From: Lentisphaeria bacterium | Lineage (GTDB): Bacteria; Verrucomicrobiota; Lentisphaeria; Victivallales; Victivallaceae | Length of the DNA: 64,000 bases | Assembly (NCBI GenBank): GCA_022768375.1 | Contig: JALEMG010000061.1 | Coordinates: 1 to 64,000 of the forward strand | Direction: 5' to 3' | Part shown: positions 20,634 through 28,974 of the stretch, piece by piece | Position numbering within the stretch: position 1 is the first letter of the stretch | Layout: every line of letters begins with the position of its first letter | The notes under the pieces: generated by a model | The model's input: the letters and a program-made list of their open reading frames with translations, nothing else | What the model was told of the DNA's origin: nothing | The model's database searches: none | Made by a program: the position numbers and the translations under genes

Positions 20634-21227
20634 ATGAAACCCGTCACACTCTCCATTCTCTGCCTTTTGAGCGCGGCGCTTTCCGCCGCCGACCTCGCAC
20701 TGCCCGCGCCGCGGAAAAGCGGCGGCATGACGCTGGCCGAAGCGCTCAATACCCGGCACACCGTGCGCCGCTTCGCCGAACGTCAGGTGACGTTGCCGGA
20801 GTTGTCCGCCGTGCTGTGGATGGCCAACGGCGTCAACCGGCCCGACGGCAAACGCACCGCGCCCAGCGCCCGCAACCGACAGGAGATCATGATCTATGTC
20901 ACCACGGCCGACGGGACGTATCTCTACGACGCTCCGGCCCACGCGCTGAAGGAAGTGACGAAAACCGACCTGCGTGCCGCCGCGGGCGGATTTCCGGCGC
21001 CCTGCTATCTCATTCTGGTCGCCGACACGCGGAAGCAGACCCAGCGGGACTTCGCGCTGATCGATTCCGGGTACGTCAGCCAGAATATCTATCTGGCCGC
21101 CCGGTCACTGGGTCTGGGCACCTGCGCCATGGCCCGCATCGCGGACCGCGACACCCTGCGGCGGGAACTGGCCCTCGGCGAAAATCTCCTGCTGCTGGTC
21201 CATCCGCTGGGAACTCCGGCAAAATAA
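20634..21227 (+). CDS. Exported nitroreductase-family protein
   Basis: 197 aa. Signal peptide MKPVTLSILCLLSAALSAA, then a nitroreductase/SagB-type domain: LAEALNTRHTVRRFAERQVTLPELS near the start (Arg-rich FMN phosphate contact), and SGYVSQNIYLAARSLGLGTCAMARI in the C-terminal half. An FMN-dependent oxidoreductase outside the cytoplasm is unusual but known for this subgroup; nearby apbE does not flavinylate such folds as far as I know. AGGAAAGG lies before the ATG at 20634. It starts 48 bases after the repeat array ends. Substrate unknown. Confidence 0.82.
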   Translation: MKPVTLSILCLLSAALSAADLALPAPRKSGGMTLAEALNTRHTVRRFAERQVTLPELSAVLWMANGVNRPDGKRTAPSARNRQEIMIYVTTADGTYLYDAPAHALKEVTKTDLRAAAGGFPAPCYLILVADTRKQTQRDFALIDSGYVSQNIYLAARSLGLGTCAMARIADRDTLRRELALGENLLLLVHPLGTPAK

Positions 21228-21316
21228 TCGGATCTTTCCCTTGAGTTCCGGATTTTTTGCATTATGTTGTCTTTTCGGAATGCGGGACCTTTAATTTTTT
21301 CAGGAGGAAAGAGCGC

Positions 21317-22339
21317 ATGGAATCGAAAGAACTGGAACAACTGCAGCAGGAGGTCCGGCAGGCCGCCGCGCCGCTGCAACTGCTGCGGCAGGAGATCGGC
21401 CGGATCGTGGCCGGGCAGAAAGAGTTGGTGGACCGGCTGCTGCTGGCGCTGATCTCCGACGGACACGTCCTGCTGGAGGGGGTCCCCGGTCTGGCCAAGA
21501 CGCTGACGGTCAAAACGCTGGCACAGGCGCTGGACGGAAGTTTTTCGCGGCTGCAGTTCACGCCGGATCTGCTTCCGGCGGATGTGATCGGCACCCGGAT
21601 CTACAATGCCGCCACCGGAGAATTTTCCACCCGGATCGGACCGGTGGCCGCCAATATCGTGCTGGCCGACGAGATCAACCGCGCTCCGGCCAAAGTCCAG
21701 AGCGCGCTGCTGGAAGCGATGCAGGAGAAGCAGTTGACCATCGGCGGGGAGAGGTTCCCCCTGCCGGAACCGTTTCTGGTCATGGCCACGCAGAATCCCA
21801 TCGAGCAGGAGGGGACCTACCCCCTGCCGGAAGCGCAGTTGGACCGGTTCATGTTCAAACTCAAGGTCGATTATCCGGCCCGGAGCGAGGAACGGGAGGT
21901 CATCGACCGGATGGCCCATCCCGCCCCGCCGCCGGAAGCCATGCGCGTTGCCGCGCTGGAGGACATCATGAAAGCGCGGCGGTTGGCGGACCGCATCTAT
22001 CTGGACGGCAAGGTGATCGAGTACATCCTCGATCTGGTGATCGCCACCCGGCCGGGATGCCGTCGGGAATTGTCCGCCCGGCAGCAGGATGTGGATTTGT
22101 CGGGCCAGACGCCGCTGATCGCATTCGGCGCGTCGCCCCGGGCGTCCATCGCGCTGGCCACGGGCGCGAAGGCGCTGGCCATGCTCCGGGAAAGGGCGTA
22201 TGTTCTGCCGCAGGACGTCAAGGACATCGCGCACGACGTACTGCGGCACCGGCTGGTGCTCTCCTACGAGGCCGAAGCGGAGAATGTCGATGCCGACGCG
22301 CTGATTTCCGGCATTCTGGAAAATCTTCGGACCCCGTAG
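21317..22339 (+). CDS. MoxR-family AAA+ ATPase
   Basis: 340 aa cytosolic chaperone-like ATPase. Walker A GVPGLAKT (about residue 57), Walker B VLADEINRAPAKVQSALLEAM, sensor region MATQNPIEQEGTYPLPEAQLDRF; this is the MoxR consensus. MoxR proteins act with von Willebrand factor A proteins, and DUF58 and VWA genes follow directly. AGGAGGAAAG precedes the ATG at 21317; a start at 21257 would be in frame but lacks such a site. Confidence 0.93.
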   Translation: MESKELEQLQQEVRQAAAPLQLLRQEIGRIVAGQKELVDRLLLALISDGHVLLEGVPGLAKTLTVKTLAQALDGSFSRLQFTPDLLPADVIGTRIYNAATGEFSTRIGPVAANIVLADEINRAPAKVQSALLEAMQEKQLTIGGERFPLPEPFLVMATQNPIEQEGTYPLPEAQLDRFMFKLKVDYPARSEEREVIDRMAHPAPPPEAMRVAALEDIMKARRLADRIYLDGKVIEYILDLVIATRPGCRRELSARQQDVDLSGQTPLIAFGASPRASIALATGAKALAMLRERAYVLPQDVKDIAHDVLRHRLVLSYEAEAENVDADALISGILENLRTP

Positions 22340-22351
22340 CGGAGGCGGATC

Positions 22352-23221
22352 ATGCTTCCGGTGGAACTGGCCCGGCAGATTCGACTGCTGGAGATCCGCA
22401 CCGACCATCTGGTCGAGGAGATCACCGGCGGGGCCTACCGCAGTGTTTTCAAGGGGCGCGGGATCGAATTCGACGAGGTGCGCGAATACACCGTCGAGGA
22501 CGATGTCCGCGGCATCGACTGGAATGTTTCCGCCCGCATGGGTACGCCGTATGTGAAAAAGTTCGTGGAGGAACGCGAACTGGTAGTGATGCTGGCGGTG
22601 GACCTTTCCGCTTCCGGCGACTTCGGCGCGGCGGAAAAGAGCAAGCGGCGCACCGCGGCGGAACTGGCGGCGCTGCTGGCCTTCAGCGCCGGAAAAAACG
22701 GCGACAAGGTGGGGCTGCTGCTTTTCACCGACCGGATCGAACTCTACCTGCCGCCCCGTTCCGGGCGCAAACACGCATTGCGGATGATCCGGGAACTGCT
22801 GGCCTTCGAACCACGGAGCCGGGGCACCGATATCGACGGCGCGCTGCGGGAGACCGCGAGGCTGATGAAAAAGCGGGGGGTGGTGTTTCTGCTGAGCGAC
22901 TTGATCGCGCCGGAGAAGTTCGCCGCGTCGCTGCGGCTGCTCCGCTCCCGGCAGGACGTGATCGCGTTGGAATTGCTGGACCCGGTGGAGGAGGATTTTC
23001 CGCTGGCGTGCCCGGTGACGGTGGAGGACGCCGAGACCGGGGAATTGGTGGAGTATTCCGGCGACCGCGCCGGCGTCAACGCCGCGTTGCGTGCGGCGGA
23101 AGCGGCCAAGTCCGACGTCTGCCGGCAGGCGAAAGTCGACCGGATCCCGGTGGAGTGTTCCGCGGACGTGCTCAAGCCGCTGATCGGATTTTTCGCGGAA
23201 CGCAAGCGGCGGATGAGGTGA
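22352..23221 (+). CDS. DUF58 domain protein
   Basis: 289 aa, soluble. Contains the DUF58 signature GRGIEFDEVREYTVEDDVRGIDWNVSARMG and a VWA-like fold with VDLSASGDFG where a MIDAS motif would be. Such proteins are regular partners of MoxR in a cell-envelope or stress-related module of unknown chemistry. Twelve bases after moxR with GGAGG before the ATG. Confidence 0.9.
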   Translation: MLPVELARQIRLLEIRTDHLVEEITGGAYRSVFKGRGIEFDEVREYTVEDDVRGIDWNVSARMGTPYVKKFVEERELVVMLAVDLSASGDFGAAEKSKRRTAAELAALLAFSAGKNGDKVGLLLFTDRIELYLPPRSGRKHALRMIRELLAFEPRSRGTDIDGALRETARLMKKRGVVFLLSDLIAPEKFAASLRLLRSRQDVIALELLDPVEEDFPLACPVTVEDAETGELVEYSGDRAGVNAALRAAEAAKSDVCRQAKVDRIPVECSADVLKPLIGFFAERKRRMR

Positions 23222-23225
23222 AGCG

Positions 23226-24173
23226 ATGTTCAGAAAACTGTTGATCCGGGGGATATCGGTTCTGGCGCTCTGCGCGGCGCTGGTCTGGCTGTCCGGAGTC
23301 GCGGCGGCCCTGCTCGCGCCGGGGCCGGTCCGGGTCCCGGAACGAGCGGAGATCGCGGCGCCGACGCCGCTTCAGCCCGGGGACACCGTCACCGCGGTTG
23401 CGAGGGTCTCCCTGCCGGCCGATCTGCGGATCGCGGCGCCGGAACTCACCGGAAACGGCATCATCCCGCTGACCGTGGAGTGCCGTTGCGCCGCGTGGCG
23501 CTGGAACCGCCGGGAGTGGGACCTCGTCGCAAAATTCCGGGTGCTGAAAACCGGAAAGATTTCCGGTCTGGCGCTGAAATTCTCCGTGCGGAAACCGTTT
23601 TCGGCCCGCAAACTGCCGGAACACGCCGTTGCTTTGCCGGAGATCGCCGCCGAACTGGATGCCGGGCTTGTTCCCGGCGCCGAACTGCTGCTGGCCGACG
23701 CGGTGCCGCGGCCGGATGCCGGAGGATTCGGCCGGCGGCATTGGTTCTGGCTGATCCCGGTACTGCTTCTGATCGCGGCGGCCGCGGTGTTCCACTTCCG
23801 CCGCCGCAGGAAGAAGGAGTTGCCGCCGTGGGCGCGGGCGCTGGCGGCGATCGCGCGGCTGCGGCGGGAGGCCGAGCGCCGGGAATTCGTGCCGGAAGCG
23901 GGATTTGCCCGGCTGTGCGAAATCGTGCGCGACGACTTGGAACTCCGCTTTCAACTGCCCGCGCCCCGCCGGACCACGCAGGAGTTCATGGCGGCCCTGC
24001 GGGACGAACCGGCGCTCCCGGAGGAGGAGCGGAACTTCCTCCGCCGGTTTCTCGCGGCGGCGGACCTGATCAAATTTGCCAAAGCCAGCGCGGACCGCGC
24101 CGCGTTCGAGGAGGCGGCGCGCCGGGCGGAGGAACTGATCCGCGCCACGGCGGAAAAGGAGGAACGCCGATGA
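23226..24173 (+). CDS. DUF4381/BatD-like bitopic protein
   Basis: 315 aa. An N-terminal signal anchor (about 8-30), an extracytoplasmic beta-rich part to about residue 165, a second membrane helix WFWLIPVLLLIAAAAVF (about 175-191), then a cytoplasmic helical tail (FARLCEIVRDDLELRF, TTQEFMAAL) typical of DUF4381 proteins in MoxR clusters. The tail probably contacts MoxR or DUF58. The VWA gene starts in its stop codon. Confidence 0.78.
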   Translation: MFRKLLIRGISVLALCAALVWLSGVAAALLAPGPVRVPERAEIAAPTPLQPGDTVTAVARVSLPADLRIAAPELTGNGIIPLTVECRCAAWRWNRREWDLVAKFRVLKTGKISGLALKFSVRKPFSARKLPEHAVALPEIAAELDAGLVPGAELLLADAVPRPDAGGFGRRHWFWLIPVLLLIAAAAVFHFRRRRKKELPPWARALAAIARLRREAERREFVPEAGFARLCEIVRDDLELRFQLPAPRRTTQEFMAALRDEPALPEEERNFLRRFLAAADLIKFAKASADRAAFEEAARRAEELIRATAEKEERR

Positions 24174-25192
24174 TCCAGTTCATGCATCCGTGGTTTTTAC
24201 TGCTGCTTCTTCTGGTCCCCGCGGCGGCGGCGGCGATGGGATTCATGCCCCGTCCGTCGGTGACGGTCTCCGGCGTCGCGCCGTTCCGCGCGGCGGCGAA
24301 GCGCCGCCGCTTCCTCTCCTTGCCGCAACTCTGCGTCCTGACGGCGCTGACGCTGACCGTGCTGGCGCTGGCCCGTCCCCGCACCCCGGAGGGAACGCGC
24401 AAGATCCGCGCCCGGGGCGTGGACATCGTGCTGGCGCTGGACATGTCGGGGTCCATGGAGTCGTTCGATCGGCCGCACGGCATGAGCGAGGACGAATTCG
24501 TCCGCAAACTGCAGAGCGGCGCCATCGGCAGCCGGCTGGAGACGGCCAAGCGGGAGATCCGCCGGTTCATCAAGGAGCGTCCCAACGACCGGATCGGTCT
24601 GATCGGCTTCGCGGACCTGGCGTACAGTTTCGTGCCGCCCACGCTGGACCACGCGCTGCTGCTGGAGCGGCTGGATTCCCTCAAGGCGGGGGAACTGGGC
24701 AGCGCCACCGGGATCGCCTCTCCCATCGGCAGCGCGGTGCGGCGGCTGAAGGATTCCGCCTCGCCCCGCCGGGTGGTGGTCCTTTTCACCGACGGCGAAA
24801 ATACCGCCGAGAACCGGCTGACGCCGCAGGCGGCGGCGGAAACGGCCAAAGAGTTTCAGGTCATCATTCACACCGTCGGCATCGGCGGCAACAACGCCTA
24901 CGCGGTGATTTCGTCGCCCTTCGGCCGCAGTCTGAGCCGGGTCGGAAACGATCTGGACGAGAAACTGCTCCGGGAATTGGCCGCCATGACCGGGGGGACG
25001 TACTTCCCCGCCGCCGACGCCTCCGGCATGCGCCGGGTCATGACGGAGATCAACCGTCTGGAACGCACCGACCACACCGCACCGCAGAGTGCCGTCTACC
25101 GGGAGCACGCGCCCGCGCTGGCGCTGGCGGCCGCGGCGGTGCTTTTATTCGGAGTCTTCCTCTACGCGCTGGGCCGTCCCCGCCTGCCCTGA
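24170..25192 (+). CDS. BatA-like von Willebrand factor A membrane protein
   Basis: 340 aa. Membrane helices at the N-terminus (about 7-25 and 50-70) and at the end (about 310-330) flank a VWA domain with an intact MIDAS: DMSGSM (about residue 95), the Thr in GSATGIASP, and FTDGEN. It is the last gene of the moxR-DUF58-DUF4381-VWA cluster. The second VWA (BatB) and TPR (BatC) proteins often found next are missing; folC follows on the other strand nine bases away. Confidence 0.88.
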   Translation: MIQFMHPWFLLLLLLVPAAAAAMGFMPRPSVTVSGVAPFRAAAKRRRFLSLPQLCVLTALTLTVLALARPRTPEGTRKIRARGVDIVLALDMSGSMESFDRPHGMSEDEFVRKLQSGAIGSRLETAKREIRRFIKERPNDRIGLIGFADLAYSFVPPTLDHALLLERLDSLKAGELGSATGIASPIGSAVRRLKDSASPRRVVVLFTDGENTAENRLTPQAAAETAKEFQVIIHTVGIGGNNAYAVISSPFGRSLSRVGNDLDEKLLRELAAMTGGTYFPAADASGMRRVMTEINRLERTDHTAPQSAVYREHAPALALAAAAVLLFGVFLYALGRPRLP

Positions 25193-25201
25193 GCGGGGGA
25201 T

Positions 25202-26443
25202 TCAGAGGTCGAACGCCGTTTCCGGGGCAAATTCCGTCAGCACGATCCCGGCCAGATACAGCGAACCGGAAACGATCACCCGGCGCGGTCCGGCGAGGGC
25301 CCGACGCACCGCTTCTTTCGGGTCGGATGCGGCGGCTGCCGGGATGCCGCGCGCCAGTTCGAGGAGCGCCTCCGGCGTGAAGGTCTCCCGCCCCGGGGTG
25401 TCCACCGAGGTGAAAATGAAGTTGTCCGCGATCTCCCGCAGGTACGGCAGACAGTTCTCCGCGTGCTTGTCTCCGAACGCGGCGTAGACGACGGTGAATC
25501 TCTCGCGCGGGAACCGTTCGCGGACCGCTTCGGTCAGCGCCCGGACGCCGTCGGGATTGTGCCCGCCGTCCACGATCAGCCGGGGCGTGATCTGCTGGAA
25601 CCTCGCGGGCCAGCGGACGCGGGCCAGCGCCGCCAGCGCGGTGTCCATGTCGAAGCCCCATTTCGGGGCGAAGTAACGCAGGGTCTCGTAAACGATGCGG
25701 AAGTTCTCCCGCTGCATTTTCCCCGGCAGGCCCAGCACGATGCGGCGGCCGTCGTAGGTGAAACCCGTTTCTCCCGGACCCTCCGCCGCCGGGATCTCCG
25801 CGCGGGGCGGGAAGACCGGACAGGCCAACTCCGCCGCCCTGCGGCGGATGACCGCCGCCGCTTCCGGGGGCAGTACGCCGTGAAAGAGGGGGATGCCCGG
25901 CTTGAGGATGCCCGCCTTTTCCCCGGCGATGGCGCCGAGGGTGTCGCCGAGATGCTTCTGGTGGTCCAGCGCGATATTGGTGATGACGGCGGCTTCGGGC
26001 GTGACCATGTTGGTGGCGTCCAGCCGTCCGCCCATGCCGGTCTCCCAGATGACGACATCGGTCCCGGCCTCCGCGAAAATCAGCATGGCCAGCACGGTGG
26101 CGAATTCGAAGTAGGTGCAGTGTCCATCTCCGGCGGCGGCGGCCAGTTTCGCGCCCAGACGGTCGAACATTTCACGCCCGACCGCCCTGCCGTTGATCCG
26201 AAACCGCTCCCGGATGTCGATGAGGTGGGGCGAGGAGTAGAACCCGGTGACGAATCCGCACTCCCGGAACGCCCGTTCCAGCATCGCCCCGGTGGAACCC
26301 TTGCCGTTGGTCCCGGCCAGATGGATGAACCGCAGTCGCTTCCAGGGATCGCCCGCTTTGGCGGCCAGTTCGGTCACCGCCTCCAGCCCGAGCCGGATGC
26401 CGAACATGTCCAGCGACTCGAAATAAGCCCCGGTGTCAAACAT
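25202..26443 (-). CDS. folC: Folylpolyglutamate/dihydrofolate synthase
   Basis: Adds glutamate to (dihydro)folate, using ATP. 413 aa. Mur-ligase fold with P-loop HLAGTNGKGST (about residue 42), the SSPHL loop, ETGMGGRLDATN, ITNIALDHQKHLGDTL and VDGGHNPDGV. The ATG at 26441-26443 gives MFDTGAYFESLDMFGIRLGLE, the normal FolC start. It follows tolB by 26 bases. Monofunctional or bifunctional activity cannot be decided here. Confidence 0.93.
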   Translation of the reverse strand: MFDTGAYFESLDMFGIRLGLEAVTELAAKAGDPWKRLRFIHLAGTNGKGSTGAMLERAFRECGFVTGFYSSPHLIDIRERFRINGRAVGREMFDRLGAKLAAAAGDGHCTYFEFATVLAMLIFAEAGTDVVIWETGMGGRLDATNMVTPEAAVITNIALDHQKHLGDTLGAIAGEKAGILKPGIPLFHGVLPPEAAAVIRRRAAELACPVFPPRAEIPAAEGPGETGFTYDGRRIVLGLPGKMQRENFRIVYETLRYFAPKWGFDMDTALAALARVRWPARFQQITPRLIVDGGHNPDGVRALTEAVRERFPRERFTVVYAAFGDKHAENCLPYLREIADNFIFTSVDTPGRETFTPEALLELARGIPAAAASDPKEAVRRALAGPRRVIVSGSLYLAGIVLTEFAPETAFDL

Positions 26444-26469
26444 GATGCTCCGCCGTCGTTTCCCCCGGG

Positions 26470-27663
26470 TCAGCGCAGCGCGCAGGGGGACCACGCCGGG
26501 TCGTAGAGTTTCGCCCCGGTGCGCAGCAGCAGCCGTTCCCGGCCGGTCAGGGTATCGACGATCCACAGTTCGGAGCGGCCGTTGACCGTGCGTTTGCAGA
26601 CCACCTGCCGGTTGTCCGCCGCCCACTCCGGGGATTCCCAGTTGCCGCCGCCTTTGGTGACGACCCGGCTTTCGCCGCTGTTGAGGTCGTGGACCGCCAG
26701 CACATAGTTGCCGGTCGAGCGCAGCCGGGAGGCGTAGGCGATCTTGCCGTCCCGGTTCCACGCGGGTGTGACCGCGTCCACCCCGCCGTCGATTACGGGA
26801 AGCATCGTTTCGCCGCCGCCGCGGGCGTCGATGATGAAAATGCGCGGCACGCCCCGGCGGTCGCTGACGAAGGCCAGACGCCGACCGTCCGGGCTCCAGC
26901 AGGGCGACGCTTCCACCGCGATGCCTCTGGTCAGCCGCCGCAGTTCCTTGTGGTGCAGCCCCTGCACGAAAAGGTCCACCTGATGATCCGGGCTGAGGAT
27001 CACCGCCAGATACCTGCCGTCCGGCGATACGGCCGCGCCGGTGTTGATGCCCCGGAACGAGGAGACGATCCGGCTCCGGCGTGGTTTGGCCAGCGTGGTC
27101 TCCACGACGTCGATCCCGGCGACGTTGTACTTGGAGAAGCAGAGGGTGCGTCCGTCCGGACTCCAGCAGGGTTCCACGTTGAGGGTGCGGTAGTTGGTGA
27201 TCTGTTCGACGTTGCGGCCGTCGATGTCGCAGAGAAAAATGTTGCGCACGCCCGGCGAAGTTTCCGCGCCGAACGCGATGCGGGAGTGACAGAATCCCCG
27301 CACTTTCAACTGCGCGAAAACGTGTTCGATCACCGTGTCCACCACGGTTTTCGCGGTGCTTCGCGGGTCGGAATTCCGCTTCAGGCGCCACGAGCCGGCC
27401 GGTTTCCCGCCCCGGGACAACCGCACCGTATCCGGGGACACCCTGAGTTCGTAGTCCGCCTCCCGCCCCGCCGGGGCCGGGTCGAACCAGCCGCAGACGG
27501 CGAGAATGTTGCGCACCTCCGCATTCAGCGCGGCGTCGGCGCCGCCGGAAAAGGCGATCGTGGGGTTGACTTCCGCTTTTTTCCGGACCTCGACGACCCG
27601 GCCGGACAAATCGCCCGCGGCGGCCAGCAGCAGCACGGCGGCGATCACGAAACGTTTCAACAT
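26470..27663 (-). CDS. tolB: TolB-like periplasmic beta-propeller protein
   Basis: 397 aa. Signal peptide MLKRFVIAAVLLLAAAGDLSG, an N-terminal alpha/beta domain (about 25-150) and a beta propeller built of WD40-like PD40 repeats, visible as EPCWSPDGRTLCFSK, GAAVSPDGRYLAV, SPCWSPDGRRLAFVSDRRG, TPAWNRDGKIAYAS and SPEWAADNRQVV. TolB normally binds Pal and the Tol complex during outer-membrane constriction. Here pal, tolA and the ExbB/ExbD (TolQ/R-like) pair are not adjacent; the latter is 15 kb away. GAAAGGAGTTGCC precedes the start. Confidence 0.87.
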   Translation of the reverse strand: MLKRFVIAAVLLLAAAGDLSGRVVEVRKKAEVNPTIAFSGGADAALNAEVRNILAVCGWFDPAPAGREADYELRVSPDTVRLSRGGKPAGSWRLKRNSDPRSTAKTVVDTVIEHVFAQLKVRGFCHSRIAFGAETSPGVRNIFLCDIDGRNVEQITNYRTLNVEPCWSPDGRTLCFSKYNVAGIDVVETTLAKPRRSRIVSSFRGINTGAAVSPDGRYLAVILSPDHQVDLFVQGLHHKELRRLTRGIAVEASPCWSPDGRRLAFVSDRRGVPRIFIIDARGGGETMLPVIDGGVDAVTPAWNRDGKIAYASRLRSTGNYVLAVHDLNSGESRVVTKGGGNWESPEWAADNRQVVCKRTVNGRSELWIVDTLTGRERLLLRTGAKLYDPAWSPCALR

Positions 27664-27758
27664 GGCAACTCCTTTCAGATCCCCCTTTCCCGGGCCCTCG
27701 CCCTTTTCGGGAAAAGCGGGGTGCTTTTTTCTACGCAGGATTAAAAGATAACCCGGGT

Positions 27759-28841
27759 TCAGTAATTTTTCAATGCCTTTTCCAGTTCGGCAAGCAAAAA
27801 ATCCGCATCCGCGTCCGTGGTCCCCGGTCCGAAACTCAACCGCAGCGCCCGGTACGCCTCGTTGCGGGAACAGCCCACGGCCAGCAGCGCCGCGCTGGGC
27901 GTATTGCTTTCGGCGCGGCAGGCGCTGCCCGGCGCGGCATAGATCCCCGCCTCCGACAGCGCCCGCACGATGACGGCGGACTGCTGATGGGGCAGCAGCA
28001 GATCAAGAATGTACGGAGAGGTCGCCGCCGTTTCGGGCAGCGTGGGGCGGACCCCCCACGCCGCGGCGCGGGCGACGATCCGGCGCCGCAGAACCGTCAG
28101 CCGCTGAAATTCGCGCTCCCTCCGGCTCTCCGCGATCTCGGCGGCCCGGACCAGTGCCAGCGCCAGCGGGACGGAGACCCGCCCGGCGGCGTAGGCTTCG
28201 GAACGGAACTTCGCGGCGTGATCGAGGATCTTATCCGCAAAGCGGCCGCGGGCATTGAGGATGGCCGCCGCGCCGCCGGGCGCGCCGAACTTGACCCCGC
28301 TGATCACCCAGACATCGGCACCGGGGAAAAGCGGCAATTTGCCCGCCGCCTGCACCGCGTCCGTCATCCGGCAGGCCCCGGGCGCGGCGGCGAACAGCGT
28401 TTCCAGGTCCTGAATGACGCCCAGTTCGCTCTGCACCTGATGCAGAAACACCGCGTCGAACGCGCGCTCCTCCGGCACCGGCCGGATGCGGCCGTCCCGC
28501 TCCGCCGGCCAGACCGCGCAGTACGGTCTGACGCGGAAGTTCGCCGTCAGCGCCGGGTGTTCCAGCGCCGAGATCGCCGTCCGGTCGAATCCCGGGACCG
28601 CCGCCAGCATCCGAAAGAGGTCCGTGGCCGAAGCCCCCCAGAGCACCGGATCGTCCGCGCTGCCGGTCAACAGCCGGGCGAGACGGGCTTCCGCCTCTCC
28701 GAGTTGCCGCCGTTCCCGGTAGGCCATGGCGTGGATCGCCTCCTGATTGGCGTAGCACTCCCGCAGTTTCGCCGCGTAAAACTCCAGCACCTCCGGGTCC
28801 GGCGGCATGGCCGCCGCGCAATCCAGATAAACGTCCCGCAT
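27759..28841 (-). CDS. Divergent NifS-like PLP-dependent aminotransferase class V
   Basis: 360 aa. The fold of cysteine desulfurases is recognisable: VYLDCAAAMPPDPEV at the start, TDAVQAAGKLPLF before the PLP lysine, and the mobile loop Cys in APGSACRAES. Two parts differ from true IscS/NifS: the lysine motif is ISGVKFGAP, with Val where His normally precedes Lys, and HQVQSELG replaces the NNEIG-type motif. It may be a desulfurase-like enzyme of changed activity. It heads a minus operon with tolB and folC after a 95-base gap. Confidence 0.75.
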   Translation of the reverse strand: MRDVYLDCAAAMPPDPEVLEFYAAKLRECYANQEAIHAMAYRERRQLGEAEARLARLLTGSADDPVLWGASATDLFRMLAAVPGFDRTAISALEHPALTANFRVRPYCAVWPAERDGRIRPVPEERAFDAVFLHQVQSELGVIQDLETLFAAAPGACRMTDAVQAAGKLPLFPGADVWVISGVKFGAPGGAAAILNARGRFADKILDHAAKFRSEAYAAGRVSVPLALALVRAAEIAESRREREFQRLTVLRRRIVARAAAWGVRPTLPETAATSPYILDLLLPHQQSAVIVRALSEAGIYAAPGSACRAESNTPSAALLAVGCSRNEAYRALRLSFGPGTTDADADFLLAELEKALKNY

Positions 28842-28876
28842 CGTACTTCCGATCTCCCTGTTCCCCGCCGTGTCAA

Positions 28877-28905
28877 AAGATATCCCAGCGGACCGGATTT
28901 GTCAA
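28877..28905 (-). promoter_or_regulatory. Promoter for NifS-like gene
   Basis: Minus strand TTGACA (28900-28905), 17 bp, TATCTT (28877-28882). Confidence 0.65.
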
Positions 28906-28913
28906 GTTTCCCG

Positions 28914-28942
28914 TTGAAAAAATCGCGGTTCGGTGCTATAAT
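28914..28942 (+). promoter_or_regulatory. Promoter for MFS transporter
   Basis: TTGAAA (28914-28919), 17 bp, TATAAT (28937-28942), with a TG one base before the -10 (extended -10). Its -35 box is eight bases from the divergent -35 box. Confidence 0.75.
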
Positions 28943-28974
28943 ATACGGATGATCATACATGGGAATTTTTTATC

